50,605 nt of DNA from a bacterium (GCA_021811185.1 JAJZPL010000023.1:1-50605); one strand, 5' to 3'; positions 26,164-34,670 are shown, numbered from the stretch's first letter. Translations and numbers: made by a program. The notes: generated by a model not told the origin, from the letters alone.

Positions 26164-27152
26164 TACGGCACCGTCCTGAAATAAGTTCTTTCCAGCAGGT
26201 ACAGCAGCGCCAGCAGCGCCAGCGCCGGGGCCAGGAAGTAATCGTAGAGGTCGGCGTAATCGGTGTAGGTCTTGGCCTCGAACTTCGTCTTCTCCAGCGC
26301 GTCTATCCTCGAATAGATATTCTGCAGCTCCGCGTAATTCTTGGCCCGGTAGAATTCCCCGCCGGTTATGTCGGAGATCTCCCGCAGCGTGGGCTCGTCC
26401 AGGTCCTCGTCGATGTAGATGGCCGGCTGGGCGGGATCCCCGGTGGGGATCTGCGCGCGGCCCTTGCCGGCCGTGCCGATGGTGTAGATCTTGATGTCGT
26501 ACGCGGCGGCGGTCTTGGCGGCCAGCGTAGTGTCCGTGACCAGGCCGGTGTTGGAGCGCCCGTCGGTCAGCAGGATGATGACCTTGCTCTTGGCCTTGCT
26601 GTCCTTAAGGTGGTTCACGGCCGTCACGATGGCGTCGCCGATGGCCGTGCCGTCGGCCTTGGTCATGTTTATGTAAGCCGAGTCAAGGGTTTCCAGCACG
26701 GACTGGTAATCCAGCGTTAGCGGGCAGGTAAGCAGGGCGATACCGCCGAAGACCGTGATGCCGATGCGGTCGTTCTGGCGCTTCTTTACGAAAGCGGCGG
26801 CGGCGGCTTTGGCCGCCTCGAGCCTGTTGTACGGGGCGAAGTCTTCCGCCGCCATGCTGTACGAGGTGTCCAGCGTCAGCATGATGTCTATGCCTTCGGC
26901 GGGCGGCACTTCCCCCCGGCTGGCCTTCTGCGGGCGCGCCAGCGCGAAAATGAGGAGGGCGATGGCAAGGACCCTGCCCCAGAACGGCACGAACCGGAAC
27001 AGCATGGAGCGTACGGACTCCAGTACTGGCAGCGCGGCGGGGACGCCCGCCGAGTTCAGGCGGCGGTGGCGCTGGTCCCAGGCCAGGCCCGCCAGCACGC
27101 CCAAGAGCGGCAGCAGGAGCGCCAGGGCCAGCGGGTTCTTGAAGACATTCAT
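26163..27152 (-). CDS. batA: BatA-like VWA-domain membrane protein
   Basis: A 329-residue protein. Membrane segments at about 5-25 and 58-72, a VWA domain with a complete MIDAS DTSYS (95-99), a conserved Thr in PLTL and LLTDGRSNTG, and a C-terminal membrane segment (about 305-325). This is the layout of BatA. VWA proteins with MoxR ATPases form chaperone-like systems that mature or insert protein partners. It overlaps the DUF4381-like gene by 4 bp and batBC by 1 bp. Confidence 0.9.
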   Translation of the reverse strand: MNVFKNPLALALLLPLLGVLAGLAWDQRHRRLNSAGVPAALPVLESVRSMLFRFVPFWGRVLAIALLIFALARPQKASRGEVPPAEGIDIMLTLDTSYSMAAEDFAPYNRLEAAKAAAAAFVKKRQNDRIGITVFGGIALLTCPLTLDYQSVLETLDSAYINMTKADGTAIGDAIVTAVNHLKDSKAKSKVIILLTDGRSNTGLVTDTTLAAKTAAAYDIKIYTIGTAGKGRAQIPTGDPAQPAIYIDEDLDEPTLREISDITGGEFYRAKNYAELQNIYSRIDALEKTKFEAKTYTDYADLYDYFLAPALALLALLYLLERTYFRTVP

Positions 27153-28117
27153 GCGGCCTTCTTCTCCGCGGCGCGCGCCGCGGCCTCGGCGGCGGCCTTC
27201 GCGCGGGCGTTCTCGGCGGTGCGGGTGAATTCCATCAGCACGTCCTCCAGCGCCCGGTAGTCCGCGGCAGCGTCTTCGGGCTTTAGCCTGGCGAACTTTA
27301 CCAGGTCCGCCTTGTCCATGAATTCCCTGGTCTTAAGGATGGTCTTCAGTTCCGCCCCGGTCCGCTTAAGTTCCCGCGCCAGGGCGGAGGTGGTCATCAG
27401 CTCGGCGCTGATGGCGAATTCGTCGGCCAGGTAGAGGCGCAGCACGGAGGCCAGGCCAATATAGTATTCCTTGAATTTACCTGTTCCTATCAGCTTGGAG
27501 TTCCCGAGCGCTTCGAGCCTGGCCCGGGCCCGCTGGTAAGGCGTGCGCGCGTCAGCCCAGAGGGCGGAGCGGCCCTGCGCCGCCCTGCCGCGGAAGTAGC
27601 GCGCGTAAATGAAAACCGCGGCGGCCGCGGCCAGCGCGGCGGCCAGCAGCCACAGCCAGGGGGTGTACCGGTAGGGCGGGCGGATATCCCTTATGTTAGC
27701 GTCGGCCTTGGTGTCGAATACCGGCAGGACGGTAAGTACGAACTCCGGGCTTTTGGCCGTTGCTTCGGCGGCGCCGGGCGCGCCGGCCAGTTTCCAGGTC
27801 AGGGCCGGGAAGGTGCTGACGCCCAGCGCGAAAGCCTGGGCCTTTACCTCGAAAGTGTCGGTTTTCAGGCCTCCGGCTTTAGTTTCCCCGGTCCTGGTGA
27901 ACGAGAGCAGCCCGAAGTCGGTGCCGTCGGCGGAAGTGGTGTCGGGCTTTATGGCATATTGCTCCGGGTAGGCGGCCTCGACGGTAACGGTGAAGACCTC
28001 GGCCATGCGGGTCTTGCCCTTGGGCGGGGTCACCTTGAACGAGACCGTGTCCTGCGCCGCGGCGCCCAGGGCAGCCAGCAGGAGAACGGCGGAAAAAGAC
28101 AGCGCGGTTTTCTTCAT
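27149..28117 (-). CDS. Membrane protein of the Bat operon (DUF4381-like)
   Basis: A 322-residue protein. Signal peptide (1-21, LLLAALGAAA), a periplasmic beta-rich domain (about 25-155: VSFKVTPPKGKTRMAEVFTV onward), one membrane segment at about 172-190, then a helical cytosolic part with LGNSKLIGTGKFKEYYIGLASVLRLYLADEF and a Lys/Ala-rich end. Genes of this kind sit between the DUF58 and batA genes in Bat operons. The start at 28117 is chosen because it gives a clean signal peptide and a 4-bp overlap with the DUF58 gene; the frame is open for 213 more codons upstream but those are antisense-like readings of the DUF58 gene. Confidence 0.75.
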   Translation of the reverse strand: MKKTALSFSAVLLLAALGAAAQDTVSFKVTPPKGKTRMAEVFTVTVEAAYPEQYAIKPDTTSADGTDFGLLSFTRTGETKAGGLKTDTFEVKAQAFALGVSTFPALTWKLAGAPGAAEATAKSPEFVLTVLPVFDTKADANIRDIRPPYRYTPWLWLLAAALAAAAAVFIYARYFRGRAAQGRSALWADARTPYQRARARLEALGNSKLIGTGKFKEYYIGLASVLRLYLADEFAISAELMTTSALARELKRTGAELKTILKTREFMDKADLVKFARLKPEDAAADYRALEDVLMEFTRTAENARAKAAAEAAARAAEKKAA

Positions 28118-29001
28118 AGCGGCCTGAAGCTTTTCCTTCGCTGGCGGAAGAATTTTACCACCGGCCCGTGCACGGGCAGGGCCGGGTCGATGTCGATCCA
28201 GTCGGAGCCCGCCGAGCGGAGCACGTTCTCCAGCCCCGCGCGCCTGGCCGCGGCCTGGGTCTCGTAGGCCTGGCGGTAGGCCGGGCTGGACAGGTCCGCG
28301 GTGTACCCCGGGCCGCCTTCCAGCTGTTCCGTTACCAGCAGCGCGCGCGCCGCCGGCAGGGCGCGCTCGAAGCGGTCGGTGATGATCACCGGGATAAGGT
28401 CGTGGCGGTGCGCGGTCAGGCGGACCTCGCGCGAGTAGTCCGGGGCGTTGAAATCGGAGATCAGGATGATGATGCCGCGCCGCTTCATCACGCGGTTGGC
28501 GGTCTTGAGCGCCTGGGCGATGTCGGTGCCGCCGCTCTTCGGCGTATAGGCCAGCAGTTCGCGGATGATGCGCAGGCTGTGGTTCTTGCCTTTCCGGGGC
28601 GGGATATAAAGTTCTGTTTTGTCGCTGAAGAGCAGCAGGCCGCTCTTGTCGCTGTTCTTGAGGGCGGAGAAGGCGAACATCGCGGCGAGCTCGGCGGCGG
28701 CTTCGCTCTTGGGTTTCTCGCCGGAGCCGAAGCTCTGCGAGGCCGACACGTCGCACAGGATCATCAGCGTCAGCTCGCGCTCCTCGGTGTTCAGCTTCAC
28801 GAAAGGCTTGTTGGTGCGCGCCGTCACGTTCCAGTCGATGGAGCGCACGTCGTCGCCGGGCACGTACTCGCGCACCTCGGCGAACTCGATGCCGCGGCCC
28901 TTGAACACGCTCTGGTACTGGCCGGCAAAGGTCTCCGTGACCAGGCGCCCGGTCCTGATCTCGATCTGGCGCACCTTCTTTAAGATCTCGGCTGTGTTCA
29001 T
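28114..29001 (-). CDS. DUF58 domain protein of the MoxR/Bat operon
   Basis: A 295-residue cytosolic protein with the DUF58 hallmark FAEVREYVPGDDVRSIDWNV followed by TARTNKP. A degenerate VWA fold follows, with LMILCDVSASQSF as its MIDAS-like strand and GIIILISDFNA. DUF58 proteins pair with MoxR AAA+ ATPases; the pair is thought to deliver or activate the VWA proteins encoded next to them. It lies 27 bp after moxR. Confidence 0.9.
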   Translation of the reverse strand: MNTAEILKKVRQIEIRTGRLVTETFAGQYQSVFKGRGIEFAEVREYVPGDDVRSIDWNVTARTNKPFVKLNTEERELTLMILCDVSASQSFGSGEKPKSEAAAELAAMFAFSALKNSDKSGLLLFSDKTELYIPPRKGKNHSLRIIRELLAYTPKSGGTDIAQALKTANRVMKRRGIIILISDFNAPDYSREVRLTAHRHDLIPVIITDRFERALPAARALLVTEQLEGGPGYTADLSSPAYRQAYETQAAARRAGLENVLRSAGSDWIDIDPALPVHGPVVKFFRQRRKSFRPL

Positions 29002-29028
29002 AAGCTTACGTCCCCGCCGGCCGCGCGC

Positions 29029-30018
29029 TTACGGCACCTCTACGGCTTCGAAGATGCTCTTTATAATGTCTTCCGAGCCGATGTTCTCGGCTTCCGCCTC
29101 GTAGGTCAGCAGGATGCGGTGGCGCATCACGTCCACGCCCACGGCTTTAATATCCTCCGGCGTAACGTAGCCGCGGCCGTTGATGAACGCGTAGGCCTTG
29201 GCCGCCTGGATCATGAAAATAGTGGCGCGGGGGCTGGCGCCGTAGCGGATCCAGGGCTTGATCTTCTCGAGCCCGTGCTTTTCCGGTTCGCGGGTGGCGA
29301 TCACCAGGTCCAGCACGTAGTTCTTTATTTTGTCGTCCACGTAGATCAGGTCGGCGGTCTGGCGGGCCTTCAGCACCTGGTCCATCGTCACTACCTTGCC
29401 GGCCTGCGGCATGGTCTGGCGCGCCATCAGCTCCAGCACCTTTCCCTCCTCCTGTTTCGACGGGTAGGTGATGTCCACCTTGAGCATGAAGCGGTCCACC
29501 TGCGCCTCGGGCAGCGGGTAGGTGCCTTCCTGCTCTATGGGGTTCTGCGTCGCCAGCACCATGAACAGGTCCGGAAGTTTGAAGGTCGAGTCGGAGATGG
29601 TGACCTGGCGCTCCTGCATGCCTTCCAGCAGCGCGCTCTGCACCTTGGCGGGGGCGCGGTTTATTTCGTCGGCCAGGATGATGTTGGAGAAGATCGGGCC
29701 CTTGCGCACGGAGAACGTGCTCTCTTTCGGGTTAAAGATCAGCGTGCCGGTGATGTCGGCGGGCAGCAGGTCCGGCGTGAACTGGATGCGCTGGAAACCT
29801 GCGGAGACGCATTGGGCCAGCGTCTTGACCGTAAGCGTCTTGGCCAGGCCGGGCACGCCTTCCACCAGCACGTGGCCGTTGGCGATCATGCCGACGAGCA
29901 GGGCGTTGATCAGGTCCTCCTGCCCCACTACGACCCTGGCCATTTCCTTGCGCAGGTCCTGTATGAAAAGGGCGTCCTGCTGAATTTTCTGGTTCAGTTT
30001 AGATATTTCGGAGTCCAT
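29029..30018 (-). CDS. moxR: MoxR-family AAA+ ATPase
   Basis: A 329-residue AAA+ ATPase. Walker A GVPGLAKT (54-61), Walker B IILADEINRAPAKVQSALLE, sensor 1 VLATQNPIEQEGTYPLPEAQ, and a C-terminal lid with YGASPRATIFMIQAAKAYAF. MoxR proteins act as chaperones for metal insertion or folding of VWA-domain partners. It is the first gene of the Bat operon: AAAAGGGG precedes the start, and a possible promoter lies in the AT-rich 30070-30098 segment. Confidence 0.93.
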   Translation of the reverse strand: MDSEISKLNQKIQQDALFIQDLRKEMARVVVGQEDLINALLVGMIANGHVLVEGVPGLAKTLTVKTLAQCVSAGFQRIQFTPDLLPADITGTLIFNPKESTFSVRKGPIFSNIILADEINRAPAKVQSALLEGMQERQVTISDSTFKLPDLFMVLATQNPIEQEGTYPLPEAQVDRFMLKVDITYPSKQEEGKVLELMARQTMPQAGKVVTMDQVLKARQTADLIYVDDKIKNYVLDLVIATREPEKHGLEKIKPWIRYGASPRATIFMIQAAKAYAFINGRGYVTPEDIKAVGVDVMRHRILLTYEAEAENIGSEDIIKSIFEAVEVP

Positions 30019-30098
30019 GTGTTTCCCCTTTTACAGAAATTCCGCCATAGGCCAGAGGCCGTATGTGTATAAGCGGAATCTTACAATAATTTAAAAAA

Positions 30099-30722
30099 TT
30101 ATTCTATACGGAATAGCGGTTTTGTTTCCAGCTCGCGGAGTTGTTGCTCCTTGTGCGCCTCTATGTCCTGGCGTATCTTATTGACGGCTTCCAAGGCCTT
30201 AAGCCGCACTTCTTCGTCGCTGTCCTCGAGCACGGAACTGAGCGCAGGGATAGCCTCTTTGTTCGAAAATTTGCCTATCGCTTCCACGGCCTGCAGCCGG
30301 ATGTCGCGGTCGTAGTCTTTGAGCGCTTCGGTCAGCAGCGCCAGGCTGAGCTTGCTCTTGTCCTTGGCCAGCATGTCGATCAGCTGCTTTTTTACCGAGG
30401 CTTCCGTCTCGTTCTCGAACATGTCCTTTATGATGGCCGGGGCGCTTTCGTCCTGCAGCTGCCAGAGCAGCTCCGCCGAGGCGAAGCGGACCTTTTCGTT
30501 GGAGTCCTGGGTAAGGTTGCGCAGGGTCTTGATAGTCTGCATGGAGAACTTCATGACGTACGGTTTCTCTGGCTTGGTCGGAAGCACGGGGTCCGACAGG
30601 CTGCGCAACTTTTCCGCTTTGGAAAGCTGGATGGTCTCTTTTATCTGGGCTTCGCGCTTGTGCTGGTTCACAAGATAGTATATCCCGGCGATGAAGATGA
30701 GCAGCATCAGGAACCATTTCAT
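30099..30722 (-). CDS. Membrane-anchored HEAT-repeat protein
   Basis: A 207-residue protein. A single N-terminal membrane segment (residues 2-17, MLLIFIAGIYYLV) is followed by about four HEAT-like helical repeats (about 65-185: VRFASAELLWQLQDESAP, DIRLQAVEAIGKFSNKEAIPALS, EVRLKALEAVNKI). It probably serves as a scaffold at the inner face of the membrane. The start lies within the end of the amidotransferase gene (4-bp overlap) and has AAAGGA 6 nt upstream. It is 80 bp upstream of moxR, so a link to the Bat operon is possible but not shown. Confidence 0.75.
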   Translation of the reverse strand: MKWFLMLLIFIAGIYYLVNQHKREAQIKETIQLSKAEKLRSLSDPVLPTKPEKPYVMKFSMQTIKTLRNLTQDSNEKVRFASAELLWQLQDESAPAIIKDMFENETEASVKKQLIDMLAKDKSKLSLALLTEALKDYDRDIRLQAVEAIGKFSNKEAIPALSSVLEDSDEEVRLKALEAVNKIRQDIEAHKEQQLRELETKPLFRIE

Positions 30723-31540
30723 AGATTGATCCTTTTAAACGAAAGTTCTATTTTCCCGCCGAGTAGCCTGGCGCGGGCTATTTCCGGGTCGTTCATCTTT
30801 TCCCAGGGGCCAAGATCCGCGGGCTCGCTGGAAAAAACCACGCGGCCGGGCTCCCGCCGCCAGGCTATCCGCCCGAATTCCCAGCCCGGAGTGAGCAGCG
30901 CGTCCTTCCCGGCCTTGCGGGGGGCGTGGCACAGTACCGTAAGCGAATCTTCGGAGGCCAGGAACAGGTTAAGCCCAAGGTAGGGGGCCGGCCGGCCGGG
31001 GTATTTGTCCCGGCAGGAGATCCAGACGGTGCGGATCTCGTCCAGCGCCATCTCCAGGGCCGCCTCGGGAGTGCCGTAGGCGTCCAGCATCTTTACCACC
31101 TGCCAGAAAAGGACTTCGGAATCGTTGGAGCCTTTTACCTTGCCGGAGTATCTGCCGAGAAGGGACTTTATTTCGTCCTTGATGAAGAGGGTGCCGTTGT
31201 GCGCGAAGGCCAGGCCGCCGGCGCAGAAAGGCTGGGTGTTGGCCGCGCTTACCAGGCTCCGGCGCGAAACCCGGGCGGGGTTGGAGGCTTCGCGCAGGTG
31301 CGCCAGCGCTACGTTGGAGGTCCCGGAAGCGGCCGCGGCGAAAGCCTTTCGCTCCAGCCTGGCGGGGCCTGCGCTCCTGGTCAGGAGGAATTTCCCTCCC
31401 TTGGCGAAGGCCATGCCCCAGCCGTCGTCCTGGTAACGGCCGGGTACGGCGGCCTGGGCCAGCAGGGATCTCTCCCCCTCCGAAAAGAGCGGGCGGCCGG
31501 TAACGGGCCTGGCCGAGATGAAAGCGGTTATCCTGCACAT
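30719..31540 (-). CDS. Class II glutamine amidotransferase (YafJ/EgtC-like)
   Basis: A 273-residue single-domain Ntn hydrolase. The start MCRI supplies the N-terminal Cys2 nucleophile after Met removal. Further hallmarks are GRYQDDGWGMAF, LAHLREAS, and FAHNGTLFI with the oxyanion Asn and Gly. The usual partner domain of larger class II enzymes (asparagine, glucosamine or purine synthesis) is missing. This resembles YafJ- or EgtC-like proteins, which hydrolyse a gamma-glutamyl amide; the substrate cannot be told. It overlaps the HEAT gene by 4 bp. A TTGAAT-17-TAAAAT promoter lies upstream. Confidence 0.85.
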   Translation of the reverse strand: MCRITAFISARPVTGRPLFSEGERSLLAQAAVPGRYQDDGWGMAFAKGGKFLLTRSAGPARLERKAFAAAASGTSNVALAHLREASNPARVSRRSLVSAANTQPFCAGGLAFAHNGTLFIKDEIKSLLGRYSGKVKGSNDSEVLFWQVVKMLDAYGTPEAALEMALDEIRTVWISCRDKYPGRPAPYLGLNLFLASEDSLTVLCHAPRKAGKDALLTPGWEFGRIAWRREPGRVVFSSEPADLGPWEKMNDPEIARARLLGGKIELSFKRINL

Positions 31541-31662
31541 TGCCTTGATATTTTAAGTTATTTGCAGTGGGTATTCAAACAACTCCTGCGGTATATTCAA
31601 AGTCTTCGCGAAGTTGATATAATTGAAGCGTAGTCAATGTCAGAGCCTAGGCGGGGTTTATC
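31541..31662. promoter_or_regulatory. Divergent promoters of the amidotransferase and RDD genes
   Basis: Minus strand: TTGAAT-17 bp-TAAAAT just upstream of the amidotransferase start. Plus strand: TTCAAA-16 bp-TATAAT (TATAAT at about 31616-31621) ahead of the RDD gene. Both are by eye. Confidence 0.45.
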
Positions 31663-32562
31663 ATGGAAAACGAAGACTTTAAATTTACGCCGCTGCCCGG
31701 CCAGGAAGCCCTTGCCGAAGACCTGTCGCCGTTCGCCGAAGGGCCGGCGCCCGCCGGCTTTAACGAGCGGTTCGTGGCTTACGTCATAGACGCTTTCCCT
31801 TTCGTGGCCGGCGCGCACCTTACGATGCACGCCGCCGTGAACGCCGGGTTCGTCTCCGGGAGCACGGCCGGCGAGTGGACGTGGAAGCTGTTGTGGACCG
31901 GCGTCTACATAATCTACGAGGCCATTTTTTCCAGCGGCGGGCGCGCCACGCTGGGCAAGTACCTGCTGAACCTGCGCGTCAGGGCGGCGGACGGCGGCAA
32001 CCTTTCCTTCGGAAAGGCTCTGGTCAGGGCTTTTTCCTATTTCCTCAGCTCCGCCACCATGGACCTCGGGTACCTGATGGCGCTGTTCACCCCGCAGCAC
32101 CGCGCGCTGCACGATTACGTGGCGGGCAGCCGCGTGGTCAGCCTGCGCGAACGGGGCGACATTGCCAACGGGCTGGTGCTGGCCGTCTCCTGGGGCCTGA
32201 TGGCCATCTTCATGGGGTCCTGGCTCAACCAGACGGTGCTGAAGATCACCCCCTCCGAGAAAAAACAGATCTTCGCGGCGCACCGCACCATTTCCAAGCT
32301 GGCCAAGCTCGAGGAGATCTACTATAAACAGGAAGGCCATTACACCAACGACCTCAGGCGCCTGGCCGACCTGACCGGCAACCAGAACGCGGTGCGCGCC
32401 GAACTTTACCGCACGCTCACCCCGGAAACCCTGGTTATCGCTTCCAACGGTACCCGGTTCATGATCACCGCCAAGGCCAGGAACTGGCGCAAGACGGAGG
32501 TTCAGGTGGCGTCGCCCCAGAGGGCGGCGGCCCCGCCGGACTCCGTGTTCCAGGCGCCCTGA
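31663..32562 (+). CDS. RDD family membrane protein with a pilin-like C-terminal part
   Basis: A 299-residue protein. An N-terminal soluble stretch is followed by an RDD domain (about 32-165) with the defining Arg-Asp pair pattern (FNERFVAYVIDAFPF), GKYLLNLRVRAADGG, and QHRALHDYVAGSRVV. There are about four membrane segments. After a fifth (about 173-190, LVLAVSWGLMAIFMGSWL) comes a soluble segment, about 203-299, that starts with a long helix (HRTISKLAKLEEIYYKQEGHYTNDL). That pattern is common in the globular part of type IV pilins and pseudopilins. RDD proteins are thought to be transporters or transport helpers. It is a single gene, ended by the strong terminator at 32576-32609. Confidence 0.75.
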   Translation: MENEDFKFTPLPGQEALAEDLSPFAEGPAPAGFNERFVAYVIDAFPFVAGAHLTMHAAVNAGFVSGSTAGEWTWKLLWTGVYIIYEAIFSSGGRATLGKYLLNLRVRAADGGNLSFGKALVRAFSYFLSSATMDLGYLMALFTPQHRALHDYVAGSRVVSLRERGDIANGLVLAVSWGLMAIFMGSWLNQTVLKITPSEKKQIFAAHRTISKLAKLEEIYYKQEGHYTNDLRRLADLTGNQNAVRAELYRTLTPETLVIASNGTRFMITAKARNWRKTEVQVASPQRAAAPPDSVFQAP

Positions 32563-32575
32563 CCCGCCATAAAAG

Positions 32576-32609
32576 CAAAAACCCCGCCGCAGACGGCGGG
32601 GTTTTTTTT
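32576..32609. terminator. Bidirectional terminator between RDD and dksA-like genes
   Basis: CCCCGCCG-CAGA-CGGCGGGG is a perfect 8-bp stem with an A-run before and eight T after. It serves the two convergent genes. Confidence 0.9.
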
Positions 32610-32621
32610 ACGCCTTCCGGT

Positions 32622-33110
32622 CTATTCCGGGCGGTTGCGCTCGGAACCGCTCTGGCAGGCCATGCAGTAGCGCGCCGAAGGCAGCGCCTTTATGCGCTTC
32701 TTCTCTATCGGGTTCTTGCAGTGCTCGCACAGCCCATAGGTGTTCTTCTCCATCTTGCGCAGCGCGGATTCTATGTCGCGCAGCATCTTGCGCTCGTTGT
32801 CGGAGAGTTCGAAAAGGATCTCCTTGTCCAGGCTCTGCGTGGCCTGGTCTATGGAATCGCCCACTTCGGGTTCCAGCATGTCCAGGTTCTTCTTGTCCTC
32901 CACGTTCTTGGCGATGTCGGTCTTCATCTCGTTCAGTTGGGCCGCTATCTCCGCTATCTCCTGGCGGGTAAGCGTCTCTTTGGCGGCCGGGCGGTTCTTT
33001 ACCGCCGTAGCGGCTTTCGCCGCCGCGGGGGCTTTGGCCTTGGCTTTGACCGCCGCTTTCGGGGCGGCTTTCTTTACGGCTTTCTTCGCTGCAGGTTTGG
33101 TTTTTTTCAT
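32622..33110 (-). CDS. DksA/TraR-type zinc-finger protein with Lys/Ala-rich N-terminus
   Basis: A 162-residue protein. Residues 1-45 are almost only Lys, Ala and Pro (histone H1-like). A coiled-coil region follows (about 50-110), then the DksA/TraR zinc finger CEHC-x17-CMAC. DksA-family proteins bind the RNA polymerase secondary channel; the conserved Asp pair at the coiled-coil tip is not clearly seen, so it may be a TraR/YocK-like member. The start at 33110 is chosen because GGAG lies 7 nt upstream; an ATG at 33122 adds four residues. The basic tail may bind DNA. It follows speE by about 20 bp and may be read from the speD-speE promoter. Confidence 0.8.
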   Translation of the reverse strand: MKKTKPAAKKAVKKAAPKAAVKAKAKAPAAAKAATAVKNRPAAKETLTRQEIAEIAAQLNEMKTDIAKNVEDKKNLDMLEPEVGDSIDQATQSLDKEILFELSDNERKMLRDIESALRKMEKNTYGLCEHCKNPIEKKRIKALPSARYCMACQSGSERNRPE

Positions 33111-33130
33111 TTTTTGCTCCATTGCCCCGC

Positions 33131-34111
33131 TCAGTGACGGGAAGTACTGAAAAACATCGGGCGCGCCTCCGTTATTACGGCGCGCGAGGCTTTGATCCTG
33201 TCCCGGTAGTACTTGGGCAGGATGAAAGCCCCGGTTATGGTAAGTCCGTCCGAATATCTGAGTTTGCGCTTCAGCCTGGCCCCGGCGGCTTTGTCCAGGG
33301 CGGCGCTTTTAAGTCTTGCCGGGGCAAGGCCCGGAGCGTCCGTGCAGTACAGGAAGGTCCAGGGCATGTCGTACGACGGGATGAACGTGGCGTAGCTGCC
33401 GGTGAACCTGAACACCTTGTTAAGGGTGTTCACTATGGCCGGGTGCAGTTCGAACTGCAGCGGGGTCCCCGGGCCGGCCTGGATGGTGAAGATGCCGCCG
33501 GGGGCGAGCAGGCGCTTCAGGCGCCGGAAGAATTCCACCGTGTAAAGGCCGAAAGCGGGGCCGCCCTCGATGGGGCTCGGCAGGTCGGAATAGATCAGGT
33601 CGAACTTGCCGGCGGTGTTCTCGACGAATTTCTTGGCGTCCTGGGCCAGCAGGCGCAGGCGGGGATCGCCGAAGGCCCCGCAATGCCATTCGCCGAGGTG
33701 TTCCCGGGCGAAGCGCAGGATGTTGTAATCGATGTCGGCCATCACCACGCTCTCGATGCCGCGGTCGTTGAGTATTTCCCTGGCGGTGGCGCCTTCCCCT
33801 CCGCCCAGGATCAGCGCCCGCTTCGGGCGCGGGTGGGCCAGCAGCGCGGGGCAGACCAGGGACTCGTGGTAAAAAGCCTCGTCGTACTGGCTGGACTGGG
33901 TCTCGCCGTCCAGCACCAGCACTTTGCCGAAGGTGTGCGTGCGCAGCAGGGCCGCTTCCTGGAAAGCCGTGGAGGAGGTCTCGAGCACCTTCAGCGCGCG
34001 GTGCGCGTGCATTTCGCCCGGGGTGAAGTATTCCACGAACCAGTCGCCGCGGGGCAGGCCGTCCTCGCCGCGCTTGATCCAGTCGAACTCGGGGCTCTTT
34101 CTCTTTGTCAT
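33131..34111 (-). CDS. speE: Spermidine synthase (aminopropyltransferase)
   Basis: A 326-residue enzyme of the spermidine/spermine synthase family. It has the N-terminal beta domain (YFTPGEMHAHRALKVLE, FGKVLVLDGETQSSQYDEAFYHE) and a Rossmann methyltransferase-like fold with LILGGGEGATAREIL, MADIDY, and YSDLPSPIEGGPAFGLYT. The usual catalytic DSTDP-type loop reads YSDLPSP; the catalytic Asp is kept. It transfers aminopropyl groups from decarboxylated S-adenosylmethionine to putrescine (or a related amine). It overlaps speD by 4 bp; the pair makes the donor and uses it. Confidence 0.93.
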   Translation of the reverse strand: MTKRKSPEFDWIKRGEDGLPRGDWFVEYFTPGEMHAHRALKVLETSSTAFQEAALLRTHTFGKVLVLDGETQSSQYDEAFYHESLVCPALLAHPRPKRALILGGGEGATAREILNDRGIESVVMADIDYNILRFAREHLGEWHCGAFGDPRLRLLAQDAKKFVENTAGKFDLIYSDLPSPIEGGPAFGLYTVEFFRRLKRLLAPGGIFTIQAGPGTPLQFELHPAIVNTLNKVFRFTGSYATFIPSYDMPWTFLYCTDAPGLAPARLKSAALDKAAGARLKRKLRYSDGLTITGAFILPKYYRDRIKASRAVITEARPMFFSTSRH

Positions 34112-34512
34112 CTTGTGCGGCCCGCCTGCCTTGAGGGCGCCGCGCGGCGGCGGCCGGCCGCTTTGGGCAGCAGGCCGCGCTCGAGCTTCATCACGCTGAA
34201 ATGGGTGGCCTTGAACATCTTCTTCACGGTCTTGAAAGCTTCCCAGGGCCTGGTCTTGCCCCCGCAGGTGAAAAGGTCCACGGAGGCGAAATTATGCTCC
34301 GGCCAGGTGTGGATGGCGAAGTGCGATTCGGCTATTACGACCACGCCGGAGACCCCGTAAGGTTCGAAGTGGTGGAAAATGGAATCTATAATGGTGGCGC
34401 CGGCGGCTTGCGCGCCTTTGATCATGGCGTCCTGCACGTCCGCCACGGAAGACAGCGCTTCGGCGCTGCAGCCGTAAAGTTCGAGGATAAGGTGTTGTCC
34501 GAGAGCTTTCAT
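34108..34512 (-). CDS. speD: S-adenosylmethionine decarboxylase proenzyme
   Basis: A 134-residue class 1B SpeD. The self-cleavage site is AES63HFAIHTWPE; Ser63 becomes the pyruvoyl group. C83 in FTCGG is the conserved catalytic Cys. It makes decarboxylated S-adenosylmethionine for the downstream speE. A promoter TTGACA-17-TAGATT lies 16-44 nt upstream of the start. No strong Shine-Dalgarno is seen. Confidence 0.95.
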   Translation of the reverse strand: MKALGQHLILELYGCSAEALSSVADVQDAMIKGAQAAGATIIDSIFHHFEPYGVSGVVVIAESHFAIHTWPEHNFASVDLFTCGGKTRPWEAFKTVKKMFKATHFSVMKLERGLLPKAAGRRRAAPSRQAGRTR

Positions 34513-34527
34513 AAAATCCGGTTTAAC

Positions 34528-34556
34528 AATCTATATTATTTACCCCTGGGTGTCAA
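34528..34556 (-). promoter_or_regulatory. Promoter of speD-speE
   Basis: Minus strand TTGACA (34556-34551), 17-bp spacer, TAGATT (34533-34528). The -35 is perfect and the -10 is fair. The predicted transcription start is about 8-10 nt before the speD ATG, giving a very short leader. Confidence 0.6.
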
Positions 34557-34670
34557 CGGAGCTGCCGGCGCCTGGAACAGGGCATAAACCGCTTTTCGCG
34601 GGCAGTGAAGCCCGCGTAAAAGATACTTTTTCCCCCTGCTTGTTCGGGACTTGCGGCTGGAGTTCTGGAC

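Noticed and set aside
28118..28756. Upstream extension of the DUF4381-like gene to 28756
   Set aside because: The extra 213 codons overlap the DUF58 gene in another frame and read as Arg/Pro-rich noise; the signal peptide begins at 28117.
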